From the NCBI RefSeq assembly GCF_017814975.1, contig NZ_JAGIQA010000020.1, positions 79,948 through 143,947 of the forward strand: 64,000 bases of DNA. Direction: 5' to 3'. Below the pieces are notes generated by a model, which worked only from the letters and a program-made list of their open reading frames with translations, was not told the origin of the DNA and searched no databases. Made by a program: the position numbers and the translations under genes. Position 1 is the stretch's first letter, and each line of letters opens with the position of its first letter. This DNA is from Cupriavidus consociatus (GTDB lineage Bacteria > Pseudomonadota > Gammaproteobacteria > Burkholderiales > Burkholderiaceae). This document shows, piece by piece, positions 35,079 through 42,943 of the stretch.

Positions 35079-36212
35079 TCATTCCCCAACCAATACGTGT
35101 GACGTGACGATGGGCGAAGCGCAGATGTACTGCGCGATGTTGCAGTCGGCCACTTGTCGAGGGCCGGCTTCTCCCCGAATTTGCCGCACCGCCTCCACAT
35201 GATGCCCCCAACCCTGCATGTAGCTTTCGGCTGTGTGGCCACCTGCGGTATTGATCGGTGTCTCGCCCGTGAGACCGATCCGATCGAGAGTCGCCCACTG
35301 CCACGCTTCGCCGCGCGGCACGTAGTTGAAACCTTCGAGGCTGAAGAGGACCGTCGGTGTGAAATTGTCGTAAATCTGAACGCAGTCCATGTCGCTCGGG
35401 CCGTAGCCAGATGCTTCATACACGCGCCGCGCGACATCCTGGCTGGCGGAGTAGAAGAAGTCGGGACTGGTGTAGTGATTGCGCAGGCTTCCCATAGCGG
35501 CCGTGGCGGCAACCCGCACTGGACGCTTGCGCAAGTCTTTCGCTCGCTCCAGAGTCGTCAAGATGACCGCGACGCCGCCATCGTTAATGATGCAGTAATC
35601 GTATAGACGCAGCGGGTCGGCGATAAAGCGGGAGTTGATATACTGCTCCTCCGTAATCTGCTCCCGCATGACAGCGACCGGGTTCAATACTGCGTTACGA
35701 CGGTTGTTGATGGCAATTGGAGCCAGGGCGCCATCAGGCACGCCATACAGATGCTGGTACCGGCGATACATCATTCCCACGTAGGCACCGGGCGAGGTCA
35801 TCCCATACATCGCGTCATACTTGCTGGTGGGGTTGACCGTGTAACCGCCATAGGTCATCTGGACCGAGCGCCCGTTGTTGCCGTAGACACAAGCAACCAC
35901 ATCCGCCTGACCAGTCTCGATCAGAGAAACCGCGTTCTGAAATGACACGCCGCTCATGCGGCCGGACCCTTCCAAGCCGTTCACCACCCGGAGATTGGGC
36001 ATACCCAGCATGTCGGCGCCATGCTCGTATCCAATACGTGAAGTGAGCAGGCCATCAAGTTCGTCCTTGCGCAACCCAGCGTCTTCCAACGCTAGCTTCA
36101 GCGCCTCGGCACCGAGTGCGTACTGATCCCGCTGAGCGTCCTTTTGCGCATACAGAGCGCCGAAGTCGGTCTGTCCTACACCGACTACCGCTACTTGCCT
36201 TCGTTCTGCCAT
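35079..36212 (-). CDS. Thiolase-like protein (lipid-transfer/Ltp type)
   Basis: A 377-residue thiolase-fold protein with QVAVVGVGQTDFG at the N-terminus, VQIYDNFTPTVLFSLE and NTAGGHTAESYMQGWG near the end. At the position of the usual nucleophilic Cys it reads NGLEGSGRMSGVSFQ, without Cys. The YDxFT segment is typical of SCP2/Ltp proteins, and the DUF35 neighbour argues for an aldolase-like complex that cleaves a beta-hydroxyacyl-CoA. AAGGA lies 7 bases before the ATG. It is the third gene of the P450 run, 27 bp after the SDR. Confidence 0.88.
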   Translation of the reverse strand: MAERRQVAVVGVGQTDFGALYAQKDAQRDQYALGAEALKLALEDAGLRKDELDGLLTSRIGYEHGADMLGMPNLRVVNGLEGSGRMSGVSFQNAVSLIETGQADVVACVYGNNGRSVQMTYGGYTVNPTSKYDAMYGMTSPGAYVGMMYRRYQHLYGVPDGALAPIAINNRRNAVLNPVAVMREQITEEQYINSRFIADPLRLYDYCIINDGGVAVILTTLERAKDLRKRPVRVAATAAMGSLRNHYTSPDFFYSASQDVARRVYEASGYGPSDMDCVQIYDNFTPTVLFSLEGFNYVPRGEAWQWATLDRIGLTGETPINTAGGHTAESYMQGWGHHVEAVRQIRGEAGPRQVADCNIAQYICASPIVTSHVLVGE

Positions 36213-36239
36213 TTTTAGTTCCTTAGTTCTCGTCGCATA

Positions 36240-37103
36240 TCAGAAATGCGCCACTGGGCATTTCGATCGATCCCCGGTTCCGTCGTGTGCATGACTTTCA
36301 GGATCATCGAGGATGGGTAATACCTGTACGCCTGCCATGAGGCTGCGCGCATGTTCCATCGCAAATGCACGGCTGGCAGGGTTGGTTGGGATAATCAGGG
36401 CTCCCTCGAGAAGACCATCGAACGCCTTTCTGGCTACTTCACCTGGCTCTTGAGCGAATGGCTCGACTGCCGCAGCAATCTGTGGGTTCGAGGCGATGAG
36501 ACCCCGGACCCTTTCGGTGAGAACCCAGCCAGGCGCGAACAACGAGACGCCGATTCCAGCACCTTCCAAATCCCGCCGTGCGGTCTCGGTCAGACCAAGC
36601 GCGGCAAACTTGCTCGCGGTGTAGATGCTCATCGGCGCCACATGCGGAGGCACCCCAAGCGAATGTTCCGACCCGGTGTTCAGGATATAGGCGGGGCCGC
36701 CGTCTTCCGCAGCCTTCTTTAGCAACGGCGCAAAGACATGAATGCCGTTGAAAAGACCCAGCACATTGACGTCCAAGACTTTCTTCGCTGCCGCAGGATC
36801 CACCTCCTGAAGGCCGCCAAGAGCTGCGATACCCGCGTTGTTGCACAGGACGTTGACCATGCCAAACCGCTCGATGGTCGCGGCCGCCAAGCGCTGCACG
36901 TCGGCGTAGTCCGACGTGTCCGTCCGCACCCACTCGGCCGTAGCGCCTTTGCCGCGGAGCAACTCCAGGGTCTGGCTTGCGTCATCGAGATCGGCGATCA
37001 TCAGACGCCCGCCGCGCTCTGCAGCCTCGCAAGCGAGTGCCTGCCCGATTCCGGTTGCGCCACCAGTCACGACGACGACCGCATCTTTCAGGTTTCGTGA
37101 CAT
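36240..37103 (-). CDS. Short-chain dehydrogenase/reductase
   Basis: A 287-residue classical SDR. It has the cofactor motif VTGGATGIGQALACE, NNAGIA and the catalytic Ser-Tyr-Lys set (Ser of NTGSEHS, then YTASKFA). An Asp after strand 2 (MIADLDD) favours NAD over NADP. A C-terminal extension of about 25 residues is present. GGGAGG precedes the ATG. Located 17 bp after the P450 gene, it probably oxidises the alcohol the P450 makes. Oxidation of a beta-hydroxyacyl-CoA later in the pathway is the alternative. Confidence 0.92.
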   Translation of the reverse strand: MSRNLKDAVVVVTGGATGIGQALACEAAERGGRLMIADLDDASQTLELLRGKGATAEWVRTDTSDYADVQRLAAATIERFGMVNVLCNNAGIAALGGLQEVDPAAAKKVLDVNVLGLFNGIHVFAPLLKKAAEDGGPAYILNTGSEHSLGVPPHVAPMSIYTASKFAALGLTETARRDLEGAGIGVSLFAPGWVLTERVRGLIASNPQIAAAVEPFAQEPGEVARKAFDGLLEGALIIPTNPASRAFAMEHARSLMAGVQVLPILDDPESHAHDGTGDRSKCPVAHF

Positions 37104-37120
37104 TCTCTGCCTCCCGATTC

Positions 37121-38347
37121 TTATCGCACTACCGCCAGGGGAAGTTCGAAAAGCTGATTGATAAAGGTGCTCCAGCCGCGCTTGGGATTTCCATTCGACT
37201 TGAACGAAATCTTTCTCTTATGTAGTTCCTCGAAGAGGATGCGCATTTCCAGGCGAGCAAGTGCATTGCCGATGCAGTGATGCGCGCCACTGCCAAACGT
37301 GATGTGTTCGTTCCTGACGCGTGCCGGATTGAATTGATGCGGCTCGGAGAAAATCGCCGGATCGCGGTTGGCCGCGGTGAAGTAGAGCTGCATCATGTCG
37401 CCCTTGCGAATTTGTTGCCCCCGGAACTCGAGGTCCCGCGTCGCCGTGCGCGCCATGTTCATCGCCGGAGTGATGTAACGCAGGAACTCTTCGATAAGCG
37501 CGTTCACGCCACCCGCGGCCACAGTCTGGTTTACGATTTCGGCGATCTCCGGGCTTTCCACGATCATGCGCATGGATTGCGCGATTGCCGTATGCGTGGT
37601 CTCGAAGCCAGCGACGCAAAGGAGGGACAGGTAAATGCAACACTCATCCTCCGAAATCTCACCTCGTTCAACGCACTGGGCAAGAATGGTTCCCATGTCC
37701 TCCTTGGGATCGCGCAGCTTCCTGGGACGGAGTTCCTCCATGTAGACATGAACCGGTGCACTGGCCTCCAGCACCGACTTGAAATTGTCGGGCACCGTCG
37801 ACGCGTGGAAGATTCGGTTGGTCCATTCCACGATTTTCTGGCGCTCTTCGAACGGCACCCCGATGACTCTCGCCACGACGCGCGACGGGATAATCGCAGC
37901 GACATCGGCCACCCAGTCGAATTCGCCCTTGGCAACGATATCCTCGATCACCTCAACGACGATCTCGCGAACCCACTCGTCGAATTGCGCCACCACTCGC
38001 GGAGCGAATGAGCGGGCTGCCGCCTTGCGCAGTCGAGTTTGCGTCGGCGGATCGTTGAGCATGATGTTCGATCTAAGCTCTGGAACTTCCGAGATGTTTT
38101 CAACGGCGCCCGGAAAGAAGAATCCTTTCGTGGAAGTGAATGCCTCCGGGTCCCGCTCTATCTCAATGATGTCCGCATGACGGGTGACGGCCCAAAAACC
38201 ACCAGTCAGCGTACCCTGCGCAGCAGGCTGCCAATAGAGGCCCGGCATTGCCCTGACTCTGTCAAACGCTTCGTGCGGCACACCCGGCACAAACGTTTCC
38301 GGGTTCGACAAATCGGGAATTGGCAAGTCAATCGTGGTCGTATCCAT
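37121..38347 (-). CDS. Cytochrome P450 monooxygenase
   Basis: A soluble bacterial P450 of 408 residues. It shows the I-helix oxygen-activation motif AGFETTHTAI, the K-helix ExxR in EEFLRYI, and the heme loop FGSGAHHCIGNALARLE with proximal ligand Cys358. The N-terminus (PHEAFDRVRAMPGLYWQP, GGFWAVTRHADIIEIE) is reminiscent of CYP125/CYP142-like and other terpenoid- or steroid-side-chain hydroxylases, but the family cannot be fixed by eye. Its reductase and ferredoxin are in the same run, giving a complete class I system. AAGGAG precedes the ATG. The GntR gene lies 88 bp upstream and may be co-transcribed. Confidence 0.96.
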   Translation of the reverse strand: MDTTTIDLPIPDLSNPETFVPGVPHEAFDRVRAMPGLYWQPAAQGTLTGGFWAVTRHADIIEIERDPEAFTSTKGFFFPGAVENISEVPELRSNIMLNDPPTQTRLRKAAARSFAPRVVAQFDEWVREIVVEVIEDIVAKGEFDWVADVAAIIPSRVVARVIGVPFEERQKIVEWTNRIFHASTVPDNFKSVLEASAPVHVYMEELRPRKLRDPKEDMGTILAQCVERGEISEDECCIYLSLLCVAGFETTHTAIAQSMRMIVESPEIAEIVNQTVAAGGVNALIEEFLRYITPAMNMARTATRDLEFRGQQIRKGDMMQLYFTAANRDPAIFSEPHQFNPARVRNEHITFGSGAHHCIGNALARLEMRILFEELHKRKISFKSNGNPKRGWSTFINQLFELPLAVVR

Positions 38348-38435
38348 ACACTCTCCTTGGGTGCTTTGCTCGTAGCTATAAAGAGCCTCAGTAGCGATAA
38401 GAGGTCCCTATTTGATGCGACTGCGCTTCTCGAAA

Positions 38436-39095
38436 TCAGACCGAGTCGTGCAGCATTTTTAGCGCGATGAACGCGGCCGCCTGGGCAGCCTTTACATGAC
38501 GCCGTGCGGCTTTCGCGGCATCCTCCGGGCAGCGTCGTTCAATAGCTGCCACGACCTCGTCGAACTCCTGCTTAGAGACCGCGCAGCGACCCGGTATTGA
38601 GATCGAGATCTGCCGTAAAGCGTGAATTCGGGTGTACAAGCCGTTAAGAATTTCTCTCAGGACCGGATTCGAGGATCCAGTCAGCAATAGCTCATCGAAT
38701 CGCTGGAGGCCATCCCAAGAGTCAGTTGGCTGCCTTCTAATATCCAGCAGTGCGTCGATCTCCTTCTGTGACGCCCGCTGAGCGAATAGCGCCACTACGA
38801 GAGGCTCGAGTTCCGCTCGAACCTCGTAGATATGCCGCACCTCATCCTCTGTTGGCACCACCACGCGCAGTCCACGGCTCGATGAAGCCTCGACTAGCCG
38901 TTCCGCCTGTAGATGACGCAAGGCTTCCCGTACCGAGGTGCGGCTGACGCCGGTCAACTCTGTCAACTCGCGTTCAGTAAGCCGGCGACCCGGCTGCAGC
39001 ACCCCATTCCGGATGGCCTGCCGGAGGACCTCAACCACCTTCTCGCGCACGAGCACCGTTGGCTTGATTCGCATTTCATGTGCGTCAAAGACCAC
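38436..39095 (-). CDS. GntR-family regulator (FadR/FCD type), paralogue B
   Basis: A 219-residue GntR/FCD regulator with GTG start and GGAGAG upstream. The winged HTH (GRRLTERELTELTGVSRTSV) and FCD domain are nearly the same as in the GntR at 23173-23832. It heads the P450 run and is divergent from the SDR at 39463. A GAC-N15-GTC operator lies 25 bp upstream (39120-39144), and a mirror copy lies before the SDR. It is the probable repressor of the P450 operon and of the SDR. An acid intermediate of the pathway is a plausible inducer. Confidence 0.93.
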   Translation of the reverse strand: MVFDAHEMRIKPTVLVREKVVEVLRQAIRNGVLQPGRRLTERELTELTGVSRTSVREALRHLQAERLVEASSSRGLRVVVPTEDEVRHIYEVRAELEPLVVALFAQRASQKEIDALLDIRRQPTDSWDGLQRFDELLLTGSSNPVLREILNGLYTRIHALRQISISIPGRCAVSKQEFDEVVAAIERRCPEDAAKAARRHVKAAQAAAFIALKMLHDSV

Positions 39096-39119
39096 TTATC
39101 TCTCCATGCACAAAAGTTT

Positions 39120-39144
39120 GTATGACGGTGTGCAGAATACTGTC
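39120..39144 (-). promoter_or_regulatory. Candidate GntR operator upstream of paralogue B
   Basis: GAC (39124-39126)-N15-GTC (39142-39144), with core GGTGTGCAGAATACT, matches the site before GntR paralogue A at 13 of 15 core positions. A possible -10 TATTCT (39139-39134 on the minus strand) lies within it. The site is 25 bp upstream of the GTG start, fitting repression by occlusion. Confidence 0.6.
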
Positions 39145-39396
39145 TGATGAGCTGGCCGCGTATAAGGGTTTTCACTAAGAGCGGCAGGCACGCAAGCCGC
39201 TAGATGGCGCTTCATCCCCCTCCCCACCCCGCGGGGCCGCCTCAAACGCCGGGCTTGCACACTCCTTTCTCCTTCTCTTGTCTCCTTGGCCGCTGTAACG
39301 ACAAAGTGAGGCGGCCCAGCGTGCCCTGCGCTGGGCTACGACTGAGAGTCCCGGCAAGTGTCTAAGTGAAAACCCTTATACGCCATGCGTTCGTAT

Positions 39397-39421
39397 GACA
39401 GTATTCTGTACTCCGTCATAC
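39397..39421 (+). promoter_or_regulatory. Candidate GntR operator upstream of the divergent SDR
   Basis: This is the inverted copy of the GntR operator, with the best dyad of the set: GTATGAC (39393-39399)-N15-GTCATAC (39415-39421). TATTCT (39402-39407) sits at the equivalent position and could be the -10 of the SDR promoter. The SDR ATG is 42 bp downstream. Confidence 0.6.
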
Positions 39422-39462
39422 ACTGTCATTCAGCATATTTCGACGTTTCCGGAGAGCATTTC

Positions 39463-40293
39463 ATGGCCCCAAAGGTCTGGTTCATTACAGGCGCCTCGCG
39501 CGGCTTCGGCCGCGTGTGGGCTGAAGCCGCGCTTAGTCGTGGCGACAAGGTCGTAGCAACAGCACGCAGCGCTGATAGCCTTACGGGTCTTGCCAAGGCC
39601 TATGGCAGCGCAGTGCTGCCACTGAAACTCGATGTCACTGATAGAGCTGGAGTGTTTGCGGCCGTCGAGCGCGCTCACACTCACTTTGGGCGGTTGGACG
39701 TTGTTGTCAACAATGCCGGCTACGGCCTGTTTGGTGCCATCGAAGAGACTAGTGAAGCTGAAGCACGCGCTCAAATTGAAACGAATGTCTTCGGTGCGCT
39801 TTGGGTAATCCAAGCCGCGCTGCCGCGGCTGCGCCAACAAGGGGGCGGTCACATCCTGTCGGTGTCAAGTATTGGCGGCATCGTCGCCTTCCCCACCCTC
39901 GGGCTTTACCATGCGTCCAAGTGGGCGCTGGAAGCCCTGAACGAAAGCCTGTCACAGGAAGTCGCTGGGCAAGGCATCAAGGTTACGCTGATCGAACCTG
40001 GCTCCTACGCAACCGACTGGGCAGGCGCTTCCTCGATTCATACGACGCATCTGCCGGAATATGGCGGCATCCGCTCGCAACTTGCGGCTGCGTTTGCCGG
40101 AGCGTCGCTTGGGGACCCGAAGGCTACGGGGGATGCCATTCTCAAGTTGGTTGATGCGGATAAGCCGCCACTGCGGCTCTTCCTTGGCAGCATGCCATTG
40201 CCTATCGTTCGTCAACGCTATGCCGAGCGCCTGGCCACGTGGTCCGAATGGGAGACCGTCTCCAGCGCAGCGCAGGGCAGTGTGAAAGCCTGA
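39463..40293 (+). CDS. Short-chain dehydrogenase/reductase
   Basis: A 276-residue classical SDR with FITGASRGFGRVWAE, NNAGYG and the catalytic Ser in SVSSIGG with YHASKWA. The Arg-Ser after strand 2 (ATARS) favours NADP. I start at the ATG at 39463 after GGAGAG; the open frame extends to 39385, but that part is the operator region. It is divergent from the GntR-P450 run and shares its mirror-image promoter, so it should be co-regulated. A strong terminator follows 13 bp after its stop. It may act on an alcohol or ketone of the P450 pathway. Confidence 0.92.
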   Translation: MAPKVWFITGASRGFGRVWAEAALSRGDKVVATARSADSLTGLAKAYGSAVLPLKLDVTDRAGVFAAVERAHTHFGRLDVVVNNAGYGLFGAIEETSEAEARAQIETNVFGALWVIQAALPRLRQQGGGHILSVSSIGGIVAFPTLGLYHASKWALEALNESLSQEVAGQGIKVTLIEPGSYATDWAGASSIHTTHLPEYGGIRSQLAAAFAGASLGDPKATGDAILKLVDADKPPLRLFLGSMPLPIVRQRYAERLATWSEWETVSSAAQGSVKA

Positions 40294-40305
40294 ACAAGAG
40301 ACTCT

Positions 40306-40362
40306 CGCAAGCGGGCAGCTGCGACATTGTCTGTCGTAGCTGCCCAAAATAGCTTGCGTTTT
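40306..40362 (+). terminator. Rho-independent terminator after the SDR gene
   Basis: GGGCAGCTGCGAC (40313-40325) pairs with GTCGTAGCTGCCC (40333-40345), with one G-T wobble, around a 7-base loop. The outer CGCAAGC (40306-40312) pairs with GCTTGCG (40352-40358), and TTTT follows. It begins 13 bp after the SDR stop codon. Confidence 0.75.
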
Positions 40363-40659
40363 ATCCCGCCGGCTCCTCGCAATGCATGCTGTATTTGCGC
40401 AACCCCAGTCCAGGCGAAGGGAAGCAATAAGTACAACGCATACAACTTCCCATCTGCAAAGCAGGGGGGTGTGTACCGCAGGTAGCGCGCGATGGACTGC
40501 TTCATAGTCATTGGCAGGTTGTCAGAGGATAGATTTCGCATCTCATCGTATTTCTTGCAAGCAACGAATTCGCGTATATCGGTAGATCCAAGTTAGTGAT
40601 TGACGGAGGATTGAACTCGCATATTCGTGGGCCATTGAATGACTACAGCAAGCTAGGCC
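40363..40659. other. Intergenic region upstream of the efflux operon
   Basis: Together with the terminator at 40306 this fills the gap between the SDR and the FUSC operon. No gene is recognisable. It becomes AT-richer around 40530-40600 and should contain the efflux operon promoter; I could not pick a convincing -35/-10 pair or operator. Confidence 0.4.
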
Positions 40660-42729
40660 ATGAATCCTCCGAATTGGCGCGAGTGGTTATACTCAGCCAA
40701 AACACTCTTCGCCGCGATGCTCGCGCTCTATGTCGCGCTCGAGCTCTCGCTCCCCAATCCCTATTGGGCAGTTGCATCCGTCTATCTGGTGTCCAACCCT
40801 CTTTCTGGCGCCACCAGTTCCAGATCGGCTTATAGAATCTGCGGGACACTCCTTGGCGCCGTAGCAGCGGTGGCGTTGATTCAGGCGTGCCCGGATGTCC
40901 CTATGTTGCTGACGGTGGTTATCGCCTGCTGGACAGGTAGCCTGCTATACCTGTCTTTGCTAGATCGAACGCCGCGAAGTTATGTATTTATGTTGGCGGC
41001 ATATACGACTCCGATCATCGGCATCCCCGCTTTCATGCATCCGGAGATAGTCTTCGACATCGCATTGGCTCGTTCAGAGGAAATCCTACTAGGCATCGTT
41101 TGCGCCACAGTCGTCAATACATCCCTGTTTCCAACCCGCATCTCTCCTATTCTCGGCTCACAGATGCGAACCATGTTGAAGGATGCGGCAGACTGGGCGC
41201 GAGAATTCCTCGATATTCGTCGAGCGCACCCGACGTTGACCCCTGTGCGTCATCGATTGATGGCAGATGTAGCAGCTATTGATGTGCTAATCACCCACCT
41301 ATCTTTCGACCCTGGCACCAACGTACAAGCCGAACACGCCCGTCAAATGCGCCTAAGAATGGCCATGTTGATTCCTCAGCTAACAGCCTTGTTCGATCCC
41401 CTGTTTATTCTCGTACAAAAAAATTGCGATGGATCTGAAGACATAGCCTCGCTGGTCGCAAGCGTAGTGCAATGGATTCACGATATCGACCGTGGGAACG
41501 CCCATTCCCACAAAGATTTGCACGAAAAAATTGAGCAGTTCAGATCCGCACTCCCCCTTCCGCACTCGGTCGAAGAACTGTTGATATACAACGCGCTATA
41601 CAGACTTGATGAGCTGGTTGATCTTTGGAAAGACTGCTGGGAGCTGCAGAACGCATATGCCGGCAACGACCCGGTTCACCACGATACTTTGCGCTACAAG
41701 ACGCACAAGCTGCTCAGCGAAGCACGTCATAGTGACTATGGATTGATGGCGTTCTCCGCCATCTCCGCAGCCGTGGCAACTGCGATAGCCATTCTGTGCT
41801 GGCTGAATCTCGGCTGGGAGTCGGGCGCTGGCGGCGTCGTATCCGTCGCAATTGTCTGCTGCTTCTTTGCAGCTTCAGATGAGCCTATACCGCTGTTGAA
41901 CAGCGTACTCTTTTTGGCGATCGCATCCAGCATCTTTTCGCTGGTCTACCTGTTTGCCATCCTCCCGGACATTCATACATTTGTCGGTCTGGCCTTGGTA
42001 CTGGCTCCCCCGCTTCTCTTTGCCGCTGCCTTTACCGGCCGACCCCAGCACACAATGACGGTCGTATTGTTCTCCGCCCAAGCCATTACTAACCTGACTC
42101 TGCGAAGTTCCTATACAGCCGACTTCGAGAGTTTTGCCAACGCAAGTTTGGGAAATTTGCTTGGGGTGGTCTTTGCGCTGGTCTGGACTTTGGTCACTAA
42201 GCCATTCGGAGTTGAATTCGCGGCGCGCCGCCTTACTCGGGCGAATTGGCGCGACCTGGAAGCGCTGGCTTACGCGTCAAGTACCAAGGCCGTGTCTGAC
42301 ATCGCCGCCTTGACGCTAGATCGCGCCAGTCAGTTGCTACCTCGACTGGGGTTGATAGTGAATCAGAAATTCTCACCGGTCGATCCCGTGCGAGATATAC
42401 GAATCTGTTTGTCCCTGATCGAACTACAGCAAATCCAGTTGCGGACAGAAGATCCTGCTGCTACTCAACTCGTCAATATCGTTCAGGGCGTTGGCGACTA
42501 CTTTCGCCAATGCCGTGAGGAAGGACTGCCCTTAACGCCCCCTGTCTCGTTACGGCAGCGGATGGACGCGGTGATACCTACGCTTCTATCACGTGGTGAG
42601 AAGACCGGTCGCGACTGCGCTCTCGCTCTGAGCAACCTGTACTTGGCATTGTTTCCCGGACCGCAGGCGGACGAGGACGCCGCGAAAACTGTCCCTGTTT
42701 CTGACGTCCTCCAATCCAGCGTGGTCTGA
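40660..42729 (+). CDS. FUSC-family inner-membrane transporter (AaeB-like)
   Basis: A 689-residue inner-membrane protein of the fusaric-acid-resistance (FUSC) family. Two hydrophobic blocks (about residues 12-150 and 365-510), each with several membrane helices, frame large soluble parts, as in AaeB. The opening WLYSAKTLFAAMLALYVAL is typical. With the HlyD adaptor and NodT outer-membrane protein downstream it should export aromatic carboxylic acids or similar compounds across the envelope. It is the first of four tightly spaced genes, with 4 bp to the next. It may relieve toxicity from catabolic intermediates of the neighbouring clusters. Confidence 0.93.
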   Translation: MNPPNWREWLYSAKTLFAAMLALYVALELSLPNPYWAVASVYLVSNPLSGATSSRSAYRICGTLLGAVAAVALIQACPDVPMLLTVVIACWTGSLLYLSLLDRTPRSYVFMLAAYTTPIIGIPAFMHPEIVFDIALARSEEILLGIVCATVVNTSLFPTRISPILGSQMRTMLKDAADWAREFLDIRRAHPTLTPVRHRLMADVAAIDVLITHLSFDPGTNVQAEHARQMRLRMAMLIPQLTALFDPLFILVQKNCDGSEDIASLVASVVQWIHDIDRGNAHSHKDLHEKIEQFRSALPLPHSVEELLIYNALYRLDELVDLWKDCWELQNAYAGNDPVHHDTLRYKTHKLLSEARHSDYGLMAFSAISAAVATAIAILCWLNLGWESGAGGVVSVAIVCCFFAASDEPIPLLNSVLFLAIASSIFSLVYLFAILPDIHTFVGLALVLAPPLLFAAAFTGRPQHTMTVVLFSAQAITNLTLRSSYTADFESFANASLGNLLGVVFALVWTLVTKPFGVEFAARRLTRANWRDLEALAYASSTKAVSDIAALTLDRASQLLPRLGLIVNQKFSPVDPVRDIRICLSLIELQQIQLRTEDPAATQLVNIVQGVGDYFRQCREEGLPLTPPVSLRQRMDAVIPTLLSRGEKTGRDCALALSNLYLALFPGPQADEDAAKTVPVSDVLQSSVV

Positions 42730-42733
42730 GCAG

Positions 42734-42943
42734 ATGTACGGCGAATTTAATCTCTACGGCGTCTTCATTCCCACCCTACTCGGCCTCATGCTTCTGGCTT
42801 ATGCCCTGAAAGGCGCGCTGCGCTCGTGGCTGACCAGGACCGGCCTTTATCGCTGGATTTGGCACCCAGCGCTGTTCAACCTAGCCATGTACATTGCCGT
42901 GCTCGGCATGCTCATTTCTCTTATGCATTGGATGCAATCGTGA
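42734..42943 (+). CDS. DUF1656 small membrane protein (AaeX-like)
   Basis: A 69-residue protein with two hydrophobic segments (VFIPTLLGLMLLAYAL and LFNLAMYIAVLGMLISL) and the MYGEFNLYGVFIP opening typical of DUF1656/AaeX. Such proteins regularly sit between the FUSC and HlyD genes of aromatic-acid efflux operons, with no defined biochemical role. It lies 4 bp after the FUSC gene and overlaps the adaptor start by 4 bp (GTGA). Confidence 0.93.
   Translation: MYGEFNLYGVFIPTLLGLMLLAYALKGALRSWLTRTGLYRWIWHPALFNLAMYIAVLGMLISLMHWMQS

Larger units (their letters stand above)
39120..39421. repeat. 61-bp inverted repeat: mirror-image divergent promoter region
   Basis: A 61-bp unit on the left (39120-39180) recurs inverted on the right (39361-39421), with 180 bp between. 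Each unit comprises an operator-like block (25 bp, 23 matching), a 13-bp unconserved spacer and a 23-bp block containing TATAAGGGTTTTCACT (22 matching). The identical spacing on both sides suggests a functional module rather than a chance repeat. The 180-bp centre has nested pairing (GGGCCGCCTC at 39234-39243 with GAGGCGGCCC at 39308-39317). The GntR/P450 run reads out to the left and the SDR to the right. A small transposable element is the alternative explanation. Confidence 0.7.

Noticed and set aside
39158..39383. A MITE bounded by TATAAGGGTTTTCACT inverted repeats
   Set aside because: The inverted similarity continues outward through equally spaced operator copies, which a simple insertion does not explain, and no target duplication is visible. 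Kept only as an alternative.
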